A stretch of 64,000 bases of DNA from Lethocerus indicus. Lineage: Eukaryota; Arthropoda; Insecta; Hemiptera; Belostomatidae. The notes beneath the pieces were generated by a model. That model had not been told where the DNA came from, did not search any database, and worked only from the letters and a program-made list of their open reading frames with translations. The stretch spans positions 12,273,600 through 12,337,599 of the forward strand of contig JACDQD010000007.1 of NCBI GenBank assembly GCA_019843655.1. Direction: 5' to 3'. The position numbers and the translations under genes are program-made. Positions 63,552 through 64,000 of this stretch are shown here, in pieces; position 1 is the first letter of the stretch, and every line of letters starts with the position of its first letter.

Positions 63552-63640
63552 GTAGGAAGGAAGTGGGAGAGAAGAGGGAGAAAAAGAGATAGAGAGAAAG
63601 AGGAGAGACGGGGAAGGCAAAGTTGAGTTATAAGCGAGAA
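63552..63640. repeat. Polypurine (GA-rich) tract
   Basis: Almost pure G and A on the plus strand for about 90 bases, within a CpG-containing stretch ahead of the exon at 63748. It suits a 5' UTR or a GAGA-type promoter element and could form unusual DNA structure. Confidence 0.8.
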
Positions 63641-63747
63641 GAGAAGTTATGGGCGCGGGAGGCAGGGAGTGGGAGGGAGAGCGCCGTGGGGGAAGGGAGC
63701 GCCGGCGGGAGAGCGGTTTTGTTATGTGGCCGGTGCCAGTTTGAAAG

Positions 63748-63965
63748 ATGAAGGTGGATGTTGCAGGGGGACTGAGAGAGGGACAGAGCATGCCCGATCT
63801 GCTCGACATGAGCGAGTGCTACCAGGTGGCCGAGAGCCTGGCCAGGGCCAGCATGATGACCAGCCCTGCGGCCAGGAGGCGGTTGCAGGCACGCAGGATC
63901 GAACTCGGACTTGCCGAGGACCCGGGCTTCGTACCGCCCAAACACTTGCTCCTCTACCTTGTCAG
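63748..63965 (+). CDS. Coding exon of an unidentified gene, continues beyond the window
   Basis: The ATG at 63748 opens a 72-residue frame ending in phase 2 at CAG before GTAAAT. The peptide contains SMPDLLDMSECYQVAESLAR, then SPAARRRLQARRIELGLAED and PGFVPPKHLLLYLVR. Codon use is strongly GC-biased (CTG, CTC, GCC, AGG), unlike the surroundings, and the peptide looks like conserved cytosolic protein with amphipathic helices. I cannot name it. A second in-frame ATG lies in SMPDL. A possible internal acceptor, TTGCAG ending at 63766 (exon from 63767, phase 1), has a weak pyrimidine tract. The exon could thus be a first exon, or exon 2 of transcripts that start upstream. The rest lies past 64000. 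Confidence 0.75.
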
Positions 63966-64000
63966 GTAAATCATACATTCCTATATTTTCGAACAATAAT

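Noticed and set aside
1..64000. CRISPR arrays, operons, bacterial promoters, phage or plasmid genes
   Set aside because: None seen; the window is eukaryotic, with spliced genes and retrotransposon remains.

Overview
The window looks like nuclear DNA of an insect. It is AT-rich, long introns separate small exons with GT-AG junctions, arthropod-type TCAGT initiators are present, and there are worn non-LTR retrotransposon fragments. Nothing bacterial or viral was seen. A hemimetabolous insect such as a hemipteran is a guess only. Protein-coding sequence is about 1.5 kb of the 64 kb; almost every short ORF is chance.

Layout. 1-2093 is T-rich and nearly free of CpG, unlike everything after it. 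It ends at an AATAAA and may be the 3' part of a gene that enters from the left. 2094-7365 holds no gene. 7366-7565 is a GC-rich block with an initiator and a strong splice donor, a candidate promoter and non-coding first exon. 7566-23308 is non-coding apart from a broken Jockey-type ORF1 fossil (20.5 kb) and small inverted repeats. 23318-38230 holds the one complete gene: a seven-exon, 334-residue CRAL-TRIO (Sec14-like) lipid-transfer protein of the clavesin / alpha-tocopherol-transfer-protein group. Its 7.7 kb third intron carries a 5'-truncated LINE on the minus strand, with poly(A) signal, tail and target-site duplication.

39444-39839 is a second promoter, with TATA and initiator, plus a first coding exon of 36 codons. 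About 24 kb of non-coding DNA follows, interrupted by two similar candidate first exons at 58.9 and 59.5 kb. At the right edge, 63748-63965 is a clearly coding exon whose gene runs out of the window. The donors at 39.8, 58.98 and 59.58 kb are all phase 1, and a possible acceptor inside the 63.7 kb exon is also phase 1. They may therefore be alternative first exons of one large multi-promoter gene. I could not name that gene, and transcript data would be needed to settle it.
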